From Corydoras sp. C115 (lineage: Eukaryota; Chordata; Actinopteri; Siluriformes; Callichthyidae): DNA of 64,000 nucleotides. Below are positions 22,380 through 33,274 of the stretch, one piece after another; positions within the stretch are counted from its first letter, which is position 1, and each line of letters opens with the position of its first letter. Under the pieces are notes generated by a model, which was not told where the DNA came from, did not search any database, and saw only the letters and a list, made by a program, of their open reading frames with translations. Both the position numbers and the translations under genes were made by a program. Location: the NCBI GenBank assembly GCA_019802505.1, contig JAFMOC010000002.1, positions 3,157,501 through 3,221,500 of the forward strand, given 5' to 3'.

Positions 22380-25300
22380 GTTGTCACAGCTGGCCCACCT
22401 TTATCGTAGTCTGCCCTGCACCATCTGTGGGCCAGTGGCATTGCTCTCCCTGCTTTCCTCGTTTTCAGACACCAGCACTGAGTCAATGTCGAGTGACTAC
22501 CCCAGATCATCAGATGGGCACCCTCCCTTTTGATGACAGCTGATCTACTGTCCTAAATACTAAAGTTTATGCAGTTGATCCTTTAACAATGTGCCTCTAC
22601 CACCTCATGTCTTGCTGGATCCAAATTCACTAGGATGCTGCCTTGACCTACTGGTGATCATGCACCAGCCCCTTCCTGGCTGCATCTTCAATACCCAACT
22701 GCCCCACAAAGCTTCTGCAGCCAAGCTCTACTTTTAGATTCCAGGCCTTCTATTCGTTTTGCTGGCTCTCACGAATGAGGGCTTGACATTTTCTCAGCTT
22801 GCGCTCATATGCCTCCACAATCCTCTCTTCTCAGGGTACCGTCATGTCTAGGAATGTCACCTGTTTGGTACCTCTAGACCAGAGGAACATCTCTGGCCTG
22901 AGGCTAGTATTGGATATCTCTTCTGGGAATTTGAGCTGCTTTTTTAGATCTTCTTGCATCTTCCATTAATTTGCTGAGGCCTTTGCTTTTCTGTTCTGTG
23001 GCAGCAGTCACACCTGGCCTGACAGGTGAAACTGTAGTTGATAAAGTGGAGCCTGGTGGAAGGATCTTTCTGCTTTCTCCTTCCCTGCTCAATTACATTG
23101 GCTGGTTTAGCTAGGATTTTATCTTGGTGCCACCAGAATTTTCCTTCTGCCATGCCAGACTGGCAAGATAAGAGGACATGCTCCAGGTTAGCTGACTTTC
23201 CACAAAGTTTGCAGCTGAGACTTTCTACCAAACCCCATGCGTGCAGAGTTGCTGGGGTCAGCAGAACATTGTACACTGAGTACAGCAGGAACTTTATTCG
23301 GTGTCCTGATGTCAGATGTCCTGCCAGATCAACACTGTCTCTCTTACTACCTCACATCTTGTCTATCTGCCCTGCTTTTTCATGGCTATGGACTTGACAT
23401 GCCAGGTTTCCTCCTCAGCCTTTTGAATCTCTCTTTGCACTGTACTTCTTCGCTCCTTTGGGTCAGCTCCTTTTTCAGCTTGTTCTGGTTGAGGAACCCA
23501 GTCCAAGCCTGCCCTGGGCTACTTTCCCTATGATGTCTGTCTGGTGCAATTAATTCTCAAGTTTTGCCAGTGCTCTACTTGCTGACCACTTGAAGCCCAT
23601 CCTGACAGTGATGTCTGCTTGGCACATTTTTCCATCTTTGCTGTCTCATAACATTATGGTCTGTCATACCTTTGTTTCTTTAAACTCTTCTACAACTGAT
23701 GTTACAGGCAGCTGCAACTTGCTACCTGTGCTGTACAATTCAAATGAGCTAAAGCTATTCAGTATACCCAGCCAGCTCCTTGGATAGCTGGAGATTAACC
23801 TCTCTAGTAGAGACACGTATTTCATTGTGGCCACAGCAGCAAAAAGAGTACACCGTGCTGATATCCCCAGGCCTTGTACTTGCCAGGTAAATCTGTCCTG
23901 TACCATTTCCCCAAGCTCTTCGCTAGTCTCTTGTAATTGTTGGGATAAAGTTCTCTTTGATTTTAAAGCGGAACAGGTCCTGGCGAAGTCCTTTTTTCAA
24001 TACCAGGTTTCCATGTGTTTCCAAAGTGGTGAGCTCAACAAGGTCTTCTAAAATCCACCTTCCTTCTGGTATCGATTTACATTTAGTAATTTAGCAGACA
24101 CTTTTATCCAAAGCGACTTACAAATGAGAACATTACAAGTCAGAAGTTATGCAGAAAACCAACTATACTGTAAATTCATCAAACCTGATTGTTATTTGAT
24201 GCTGTGCCCCCCCCCCCCTTTTTTTTTTTTTTTTTTTAACAAAAAGTATTTGTTAAAGAGATGCGTCTTCAGTAGTTTCTTAAAACTCCTTAGTGATTCT
24301 GCCTTACGGACAGAGTTGAGAAGATCGTTCCACCATTTTGCAGTGGTGAACGCTACTGAGTGAGAATTAGCTCCTCGTGAGGTGGAATCGCCAGGCGGCA
24401 ATCATCACTGGAGCGAAGTGAACAAGTGTATTTTGAAAAGATAGAGTTAAGGTAGGAGGGGGAAGATCCAGAAATGGTTCTGTAGGCCAGAGTCAGTGAC
24501 TTGTACTGAATGCGAGCAGCTACAGGGAGCCAATGGAGGGAAATGAGTAGTGGAGTGACATGAGTTTGCTTGGGCTGGTTGAACACAAGTTGGGCTCCAG
24601 AGTTTTGAATTAGTTGAAGAGGTCTGATTGTGGAAGCTGGGATACCGGCAAGTAGCGCATTACAATAATCAAGCCGGGATAGAACTATGGCTTGAACAAG
24701 CAGTTGGGTAGATTTGTCATAATCGTTAGGTCATCCATGAATGCTCTTACAGGTACCTGCTGGATGCCATTTGCCAGCATGGCCCCCTGTTGCAGATTCT
24801 CTGCTGACTTCACAAGAAGCAGAGATTGTGCATCCTGTGACAATTTCCACCTCAACCCTCTACCAGTTTGTAGTAATTTTCCTACAGCTGAAGCGCATTT
24901 TAAAATTGTCAAAGTAGTGCTGGAAGAATTTCTGCAATAGCTCTAGGACATCCACGAAGTGTCAGATCTAACTACAGGACTGCCAGATCACCACAATTCC
25001 TCTTTGCATCTTCAATAACTTTAGTGATTATGCTAGTGTGCTCATAGCAACCCCATATCCATTGCACTTCACCATTTTGGACTGACGTATCCATATACTG
25101 GTTGTCCAACAAAAAGTTTGTCAACCTTCTCACCAGATCTTGTCGTCAGTGTTGAGGAGTAAAATTGTATGAAACTGTACGAAACTGCTGTACAATCCTG
25201 GTGTTATCAAGAAAGTCTTTCCTCCTTGGAATTGCTTGCCCATGTCTTCTGCCAGTGTTGACTGGCAGAAGTAATTTATTATTACCAGAAATATTTGTCG
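22380..25300 (-). pseudogene. Degenerate non-LTR retrotransposon with restriction-like endonuclease
   Basis: Read on the minus strand in pieces. RT-like sequence precedes the catalytic palm motif FMDDLT at about 24730-24750. Beyond an L2 insertion (24069-24714) come blocks LPGKYKAW.., WLGI..SFSS..LYS.GSKLQLP (about 23664-23906), a CKLCGKSANLEHVLLSC zinc-finger-like motif (about 23165-23215), then a LRPEM..KQV..LDMTVP block (about 22850-22910) typical of the C-terminal restriction-like endonuclease of R2-type or related LINEs. Stops and frameshifts are frequent (a TGA sits in the endonuclease block), so it is dead. The 5' limit is uncertain. Clade assignment is from recalled fish relatives. 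Confidence 0.8.
24069..24714 (-). mobile_element. L2-type LINE 3' end inserted in the other LINE
   Basis: Minus strand encodes the L2/CR1-type RT C-terminus (VLSRLDYCNALLAGIP, LIQNSGAQLVFNQPKQTHVTP, LISLHWLPVAARIQYKSL) followed by a 3' end that reads AAGTCGCTTTGGATAAAAG at its complement and TAAATG units. It interrupts the host LINE within about 10 codons after its FMDD motif. A C/T homopolymer (24207-24238) lies inside. A second copy is at 40.64-41.20 kb. Confidence 0.85.
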
Positions 25301-25514
25301 GGTGCTTATGAAAATAGTTAAATGCTGCATTAAAATAAATAAATAACACAAACATTTATTATGAAATGTATGTTTCATTCTTAGGTCAATTAATTAGCTC
25401 ATTAGTTCCTTAATTAGCACCATTAATTAAGTTAATTAATTGATTTTTTAAAATTGGTTTTCTTGTGTAAGTCATGTGGTCTGTTTCTATTATTTATTCT
25501 CCCTGTTTTTTGCT

Positions 25515-25848
25515 TGGCCGCATAGGGGTTAGCAAGTTCACCTCTCAGTGCTGGGGATTCCAGGTTCAAATCCCAATCTGGGATATTCTCCCAGTGTCCG
25601 TGTTGGTTTCCTCCAGGTTCTCCAATTTCCTGCAACAGTCCAATGTACATCCAATGGGTATGTAAGGTAAATTGAATGCACTAAATTGCCTCATACTGTG
25701 TGTGTGAGTGAGTGTGTGCACATTGATAGGTTGGTGCCCTGTCATGGGTGTATCTGCCCAGCACTTGAAACGTTTTCCCCTGAATAGGCATGGGGAGCCC
25801 CCCGCAACTCGAGTAGAGCATTAAGCAGCAGTTATTGAATGAATAAAT
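25515..25848 (+). mobile_element. tRNA-derived SINE, diverged
   Basis: Recognisable head (TTAGCAAGTTCACCTCTCAG, B-box GGTTCAAATCC), middle GTGTGAGTGAGTGTGTGCAC and tail ATTGAATGAATAA, with many substitutions, so older than most copies here. Confidence 0.85.
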
Positions 25849-27580
25849 TAATGTTTTGTAATGTTCAGCAGACAAACATCGATGAGTGTGTTATGCGTTG
25901 TCTGATCCTTAGTTTGTTTGCTTGTTACTTTAAATAAATCCTCTTATATGCTTATTTGGTTGCCTGACTCTCAGCACGTTTAGGGGCTTCACTTAGTGCA
26001 AGGCAGATTCAAATGATCGCCGGCAGTTTGTGACATATAGATAGTTATTTAAACATAAATAATTGTGTTTATTTTTTTAAATTAAACATTTAACATTAAA
26101 CATTTAATTAAACATATGACACTGTAGGTCCCACAAAAAGAAGTGGGAAATGTTGCAGACATCAGTCATGCTTTCCTGGGTGAACCAATTCACACATCAC
26201 AAATAAGCAGCTGGTCATCCACAAGAGCCTGCAGCACAATTCAACCACATCTCTTTTGATTTAGTTACCATACCTGACTGCTGGAGTAAGGATTGGGATT
26301 TGTGTCATCTTGCGAACTGTACACCTGTGAAATGTGGTGTGCTGTGTAATTATTCTGTGGTGTTTCCTGTGCTGTGGTATATGTGTCTCTGAACTTGGCC
26401 GTAAAAACATGGCCGTAAAAATATAGTAAAAGGCTGTGAAGATGATTGTTTTTATACACAATCATTTTAAAAAATATATATTTTATATATTTGAGTTTTT
26501 ATGACTTTATTTTGCCATCCCTTATAATGGTAGCCAATGTCATCTAAAGATTTTTTTGCATAACTATAGTGAATGCAAGCATGACTGACACATTTTATTT
26601 TTGCTAAAATTTCGTGACTGCGCATGATGTTTGTGAAACCTAAATAGAAACCTGGATACAATGCACATTGTACACATTCCAGACCACAACTTCATCATGA
26701 CAGAACATTGTTGTTTGTTTTTGAAGAGTGCTCTAAAACTGCACAGTAAACTTTGTGGCTTTTTTAGACTTATTTTGATTGATGAGGTTACCTATAGCAC
26801 TCCTACAAGTATCATATTTCACATATGAAACAATTTCTGTTGATGTAGTTGACACTGAGGGTGGAATTTGCAGCTATTACTAAGCAAGGTTAGTGATAAC
26901 ACTACATGTTCGCTCTGCCTTGGTGTGCGCTAATTGGTTAGTAGTACTAGCTAGTTGGTTAGTAGTACTCATTTTTTGGGAGTTAGATTCAAACTGGTTA
27001 ACATCGTTAAGTTGACTGTGTTTGTTTTCCCCATACAGATCCACACAGTTGCTTCGATTACCCTGATATTATATAGTACAAACTAGATACAAGTGTTAAG
27101 TTTTTTTTTGTTTTAAAATTGTCTAATTTGAAAAGTCTAATACACATATTAGCTTCAGTTACACAGTTATTAAATGGTACCTATTTAGTTTTACAATAGA
27201 TAGCAAGATCATGTGGGAAAACATCATCTGTGAAAGCGTTTAGTCAAATATTAATAAAGGTCATATTTAAAAGTGCTTCATATCTTCATAACTGCTGTGA
27301 TTAAAACGTCTTTAATCACAAATATTCTGTTTGATGTTTTAGAAGCAGTACTTGCTGTTCCTTAATGCTTATATAACTTTTATAATGCTTTCTCTGTTTA
27401 ATTATGTCTTATGGCATTATTATGTAACATGAGCACAGACATGGCATTTTAACTGGCTTTTTATTGACAGGCACACTAATTAAATACTTTATATAATAAA
27501 TCACTGTGCACTGTAATAAAACAAGTAGGAGCAGTGCTAGATTATGGAATAATCTGAATTTTTTTCACACATTGTGATTT
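25849..27580. other. Intergenic stretch, no gene seen
   Basis: AT-rich, no recognisable gene or element. Confidence 0.45.
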
Positions 27581-27589
27581 TATACTGTA

Positions 27590-27690
27590 CTCTAACTATC
27601 AGGACCAAACAGTATCGCCACAGAGCTGATAATTTGTGGATGGAGTATAATTAGCACCACTACAGTGACACTGATACGATTATTAGGAAT
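27590..27690. repeat. Fragment of the palindromic fish repeat
   Basis: AGGACCAAACAG..CCACAGAGCTGATAA and CACTACAGTGACACTGATA are related to the fragments at 3.8 and 13.8 kb. Confidence 0.45.
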
Positions 27691-27920
27691 ACAACACCAA
27701 ACCATATTATGAATGTTACTTCTACAGAACTTCATAGAAACCTGTCTGATGAAAAGGCATTTGTTGCATTATGAAATAAATGGCACAAGATACAAAAGAT
27801 ACAAGCAACTTAAAAATCAGATAAGTATGGAATGTACATTTCACATAAACATATTAGATGGTTTCCTTTTATTGTAATGGTGTTGTTTAAAAGGAAAAGC
27901 CGCTGTGACAGTGGAGAATG

Positions 27921-28408
27921 TGTTGCGGATCTAGTTCTGTCTATGTTTTAGAGTTTTTTCCTCATTGTGTTAAGTGACTAATTTTCTTACTAAGTTGGTT
28001 TGCTTTCTGTTAATCATCTCAGTTTTATGGTTGGTTAATTTGTGTTATATAAGCCTTCTGTTTTTCCGTTCTGTATGAGGATCATTAATTCTTGTGCTAT
28101 GTGTTGTATGTGCCTAGCACTCCTCACCTGTTACGTAAAAATACGTTTCATTTTGTTATTTTCATTAAGGGTTCCTCATTTAGTTAATTAGTTTGTTATT
28201 TTCATTGGTTGTTGTTGTTTCATCACCGGGTCTGGTTTATGTTTATATATTTCCATTCTGTCTTCAGACCGGCATTGATTTGTGACACGCGTTAACTGAT
28301 TCCCTGTGTCGTACTGTTTCGACTCTTTTGCTTCATTAAAACCGATTAACTTACCTGCGCCTCCTGGATCCTTTCTGCGCTTGTTTTTTTTGCTTCAGCA
28401 ACCTGACA
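27921..28408 (+). mobile_element. Solo LTR of an LTR retrotransposon
   Basis: A 488-bp segment starts TGTTGCGG and ends CCTGACA (TG...CA ends) and is flanked by the 5-bp direct repeat GAATG at 27916-27920 and 28409-28413. A promoter-like TTATATAAGCC lies in the middle, and CATTAAAACC (possible poly(A) signal) is followed by a CCTGCGCCTCCTGGATCC block, as in gypsy-type LTRs. No internal region, so recombination between two LTRs is the simple explanation. Confidence 0.75.
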
Positions 28409-28526
28409 GAATGCAAAGTATGATACACACATAAAGAATTAGGTTTCGGAATGTTAGTGTCTTTCCAGTAACATCATAATTAACCGTAATTACAATTTAC
28501 AAATTACAAATGTAATGCATATATAT

Positions 28527-28856
28527 TCATCCATCCATTATCTTAACAATTTATCCTCTATTAGGGTCGCGCAGGGTGGGGGGGGCACCCATGCCCATCC
28601 AGGGGAGAACGTCTCGGGCGCTGGGCAGATACACCCAGGACAGGGTGCCAATCTATCGCTAGGCACATACTCACTCACACAGACACACTCTATCAGGGGC
28701 AATGTGGAGAATTCAATTGACTTGATCCATGTTTTTGGACTGTGGGAGGAAACCGGAGAACCTGGAGGAAACCCACGCGTACACGAGGAGAACATGGAAA
28801 CTCCACCCAGAATGGGATTCGAACCTGGAATCCCTAGCGCTGAGAGGCGAACATGC
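28527..28856 (-). mobile_element. tRNA-derived SINE
   Basis: Minus-strand copy with tail, GT/AC-rich middle, B-box complement GGATTCGAACC and head up to GAGAGGCGAACATGC, where the last 25 bp of the head are missing. Confidence 0.9.
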
Positions 28857-30170
28857 TTTTATATACAGTATATCGTCTGCCAGAGGGAAATAGCTAAAAT
28901 AAATTGTGTCCAGGGTGTGAGGGGTCCGTGATTTTCTCTGCCTGTTTCCTGGTTCTTAAAGTGTACGAGTCCTGCAGGGTGGGCAAAGGAGCACCATTGA
29001 ATTTTTTTTTTTTTTTTGCTTTAGCCTGTACAATCAACTGTGCTACCACATTAATCACGACTAAATTAAGTATTAGATATCTCTTCAAGGAAAAAAGAGC
29101 AGTTCTGATATGTAGTGTCAATACCAAGTGCTCATGGCCAAATTTAAACAAACAAGGGCTCCACCTTTTCCATTTTGTACCATTCAATTCATAATAAACT
29201 TTTTTTTTTTTTTTTTTTTTTTTAATCCTAAGTGACCAGAATTTTGTACTGGGGGGAGTTTATAAGTTTCCTTAGTGAACTTTGTTCAAAGCATTTGAAT
29301 AATTTGGAGACACAGAACTGATAATGCATTCAGTTGTGTGTATGCTAATTAAGTGTTTCTGTTACGAAAGAATATGCGATAGTATAATTTTGAAAAATAA
29401 CTGTTTATTGTTGGTGTCGGGAGGAAAACTAGCTTTTTACAGAAACAAAAGCCTTTGTTTAAAATGCACTAATACAAAACTGTTCTACTTTCAAAATCAA
29501 AGAAAATTGTAAAGAGTATTTATGTGTACACAATCCTGTTTGAATGTCTCCAGCTTTTGTCTTTATAATTCATTGTAGCTAACAAACAAGATGCTAGGTT
29601 AATCTTACTTTACTGACTGCTAGTTGTCTTAAGACTTTAAGAATTTTAAAATGTAATAATTTTCTCTTGGCTTTGCTAAATTTTTCACTCAGGAGTGTGT
29701 GTTATACATATCATTATATATACATATATTTGCAGAAACATTAATGTATGTTTATGCCATTATCATTTATTGAAATTGATAAAGGCCTGTGAGTGTAATA
29801 TGCAATCTAAGACTATCATTGACAACCTATACACTATAACTGAATTATTTTAAGAAATTTCACTCAAATGTTCTGTTGAACCGTGATAAATGTAGTCATT
29901 AATCTTTTTTAATCTAATCTTAATAATCCTTATATCACTAACCTTTTACCTTACATTGTTTTTGTAATCTAAATAAAGTAAGGCCAGTCTTAAAAACACA
30001 ATTTAAGTATGGTGCAGAGAAGGAAAGTCTTAATAAGTGACTAACTGAAAACAATTTTGCAAACTGAAAATACTATATACAATGCTTAAGGTGTGATCTT
30101 ATTTTGGCATTTCTATTTTTGGAGAGCTAAGCAAGAAGATCTGAATATTTAATCTGACACAGTTTTACCT
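28857..30170. other. Intergenic stretch, no gene seen
   Basis: Contains poly-T tracts at about 28999-29018 and 29200-29223. A short open frame at 28904-29194 crosses a T tract and has no recognised family. Confidence 0.45.
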
Positions 30171-30179
30171 TCTATTTAT

Positions 30180-30400
30180 CCATCTATTCATCTTCTTATC
30201 TCCAATGACTAGGACAATTTAACTGTCAGCAAAACTTTGAAATGTGGGAGGAAACTGTCTTCAGATGAGTCCACAAAGCCACTGGGAGGACATGCCTACG
30301 CCACACAGAAGGTTCCTGTGTTTGCCCCACTGGGAATTAAATCCATAAATGTCTCGCTGTGAGGTAGAAGCATTAATTGCTGAACCACCTTGCTGCACAT
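30180..30400 (-). mobile_element. Old degenerate tRNA-derived SINE
   Basis: Diverged complement of the SINE: GAAATGTGGGAGGAAACTG, GGGAGGACATGCCTACGCC, CTGGGAATTAAATCC and GCTGTGAGGTAGAAGC correspond to body, middle, B-box and head. Confidence 0.6.
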
Positions 30401-30807
30401 ATGGATAAATATATTATTTTGGCAAAATTGTGATACAATTTGTCACCCAGGCCCATCTCTTTTTTTATAACATAAATGATGCTAAAGGACCTGGGTTAAA
30501 TCTTCTAGGTTTACAGTATTTTTAAAGAAAGAATAAACATAAGAAAATAGTTTCTGAGGATTGAAAAAACAGACTAAGACCACAACAGTTTAATGCTAAA
30601 TTGTGCAATCTTGAATAATAAAGAAAAGAAAAAAAATCTAAATCAATTAATATTTATGAAGTCAAAGAAGTACTACATTTTATTAATTCTGAAAGACATT
30701 TGTCCAGCTAAAGGTTACACAAAATAAATATACTTTCACAACAGCCAGTTGTTCAGAGCTGTAGTGTTTCCTAATGGTTTTGAGAAATGCAGCCCTTTTT
30801 TAAACTA

Positions 30808-31142
30808 TCCATCCATTATCTCCCGCTTTATCCTCTATTAGGGTTGCAGTGGGGTTCCCCATGCCCATCCAGGGGAGAACGTTTCGGGCGCTGGGCAGAT
30901 AGACCCAGGACAGGGTGCCAATCCATCGCTGGGCACTCACTCACACAGACACACTCTATATGGGGCAATTTGGAGAATTCAGTAGACTTGATGCATGTTT
31001 TTGGACTGTGGAAGAAAACTGGAGAACCCGTAGGAAACCCACGCGGACACGGGGAGAACATGGAAACTCCACCCAGTTTGGGAGTCGAACCTGGAATCCC
31101 TAGCGCTGAGAAGCGAACATGCTAACCACTAAGCCACCGTGG
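30808..31142 (-). mobile_element. tRNA-derived SINE, first of a tandem pair
   Basis: Full-length minus-strand copy. Possible short target duplication TAAACTA (30801-30807; again in the 31143-31154 segment). Confidence 0.9.
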
Positions 31143-31154
31143 TACTAAACTAAT

Positions 31155-31500
31155 TCATTCATTCATTATCTCCCGCTTTATCCTCTATTAGGGTCACGGT
31201 GGGGTTCCCCATGCCCATCCAGGGGAGAATGTCTCGGGCGCTGGGCAGATAGACCCAATACAGGCCGTCAATCCATTGCTGGGCACACACTCACTCACAC
31301 AGACACACTCTATATGGGGCAATTTTTAGGAATCCAATTGACTTGATCCATGTTTTTGGACTGTGGGAGGAAACCGAAGAACCCGGAGGAAACCCACGCA
31401 GACACGGGGAGAACATGGAAACTCCACGAAGATGGGGATTCGAACCGGGAATCCCTAGCGCTGAGAGGCAAACGTGCTAACCACTAAGCCACTGTGCCGC
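31155..31500 (-). mobile_element. tRNA-derived SINE, second of a tandem pair
   Basis: Full-length minus-strand copy with a perfect 12-bp duplication TACTAAACTAAT at 31143-31154 and 31501-31512, directly abutting the previous copy. Confidence 0.92.
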
Positions 31501-31512
31501 TACTAAACTAAT

Positions 31513-33270
31513 CTTTAGTTAATATTTTCTAGTGCCCTTACTGATATGTGTATACATGCAGTGGAATCTGCTTCTTTTGCTCTTGTATAGGTTTGCACGC
31601 AAGCAAGTAAGTAGTGAAAATGGGACTCAGTAATGACTTTATGATAATATGCTCCTGGGTAGTATTTTATGACCATCCACAGCTGCTACTGTTCCCGTAA
31701 CTAAAAGAAGTCTTTGCACAAGCAAAAAAACAATTTGATTTAGTATAATGTGGTTATGTAACAATTTATATGAATTACTATGTGTATTATATATTCCTAA
31801 TTTTTACTATTGTTGACTACCCCTAATTTAAAAATATGTGTGTGCACTATGTATTATCATTAGTTCTTCAAGGCAAGGTTTTCTTTATATTCCCTATTCT
31901 GACACTGAAGAATATGTTCTTCTCTTGGCATACACACTTTAGTCTAAATGGATAAGATAACACAGACAAAGGATAAAATGTATGACAAAACATTATTGTT
32001 AAAACATTAACTTATTCATTTTAATGTCATTATGCATTAATATTTAACCATTTAGAATTTGTTATGCTGAACTCTGGTCAGCATAAATATATATTAGAAT
32101 GGAACTTTTTATCTGTGAATATACCTTGGAGAATATAAGTAATATAAGAATTTTTCTGAACAATTATGTTAAAACCAACATATTTTTTACAACTATTTTA
32201 CCCATCTGTGCTGAGAGGACTTGTGATACTATAACTCGCTATAGATCATTGTGAGTAGCAGTAAAAAAAAAAAAAAAAAGTAATAGTTTATTATTATTAT
32301 TTACATTTTTGGAATATTAAATCATATTGGTGCAAATGACAATAATAAAATTAAGTGAGTCACATATTTCAAAAAATTAAACCTATAACACAAATTTGTA
32401 ACCCAAACTGTTTCTGTGGTCACATAAAATGTTTTCACCATGCTATTATTAATTAAATGCATGCTTAAAGTATGTGAAAACCCAATAAAAATATTTTTAG
32501 AATGTGCGTAGGTGGCAATTTTCTATTTAATTGAGATGACTTTTTTTATGAGATTAAGGCATTTAGCAAATGGAAATAAATTTAGTTATTAAAATCAAAG
32601 ATCTTAAAAGGATTTTTATATAGTGTATGTAACTTATGGTTTCAACTGTATCATGTGTATCTATTATTATTTGCTCTTTCTGATTAAGTGGTCATATAAA
32701 AGCAAAGGCACAATTATTATTATAACCATCAATGATAACAAGAAGGAACTCTCAAATTTGTAACATATAAAAGTAAATATTTCTTTATATTTGCTTTCAA
32801 GTTGACATAATTTAAAGATAATGTTTGTGATAAGTAATCAGCAGTGGTACAGCAAAACTTTGAAGTGCAGAACAGTTATATTAAAAAGAATTAAAACCCG
32901 TTTTATTAATGAAATATTGCAATTTTGGTTTTATTTTTACTGTAATATCTGTACAAAACTGTAAAACTATAATGGAAACTTACCAGTGTTTCTCATGTAG
33001 TAGACTAGCAGTGATGCCAAACAAATTCTAACCACTCTGTAATGCGCATCAAGTTCTAAATGTAGATAAAGAGAATCAAAATAAATGAACAAGTCAAAAA
33101 TATTAGACTTGGTAATTTATTAATAAAGAAAAGTGTTCCATATTAAATATTTATAAACTAAATCTGGCAGACAAAGGTGAACTTTTAAGATAATAATTAA
33201 TTTGTTAAAGAAAATTAAAGTCAGATAGTCAATGTCATGACTATCTGGTGGCAGTGAGTGCTAAAACAGG
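31513..33270. other. Intergenic stretch, no gene seen
   Basis: Very AT-rich unique sequence with a poly-A run at about 32262-32279. No coding or repeat signal. Confidence 0.45.
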
Positions 33271-33274
33271 TGTA

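Noticed and set aside
28515..28931. 138-aa open frame
   Set aside because: It is a SINE read as protein. The same peptides recur in every SINE copy in the window.
30787..31125. 112-aa open frame
   Set aside because: Also SINE sequence with no protein relationship.
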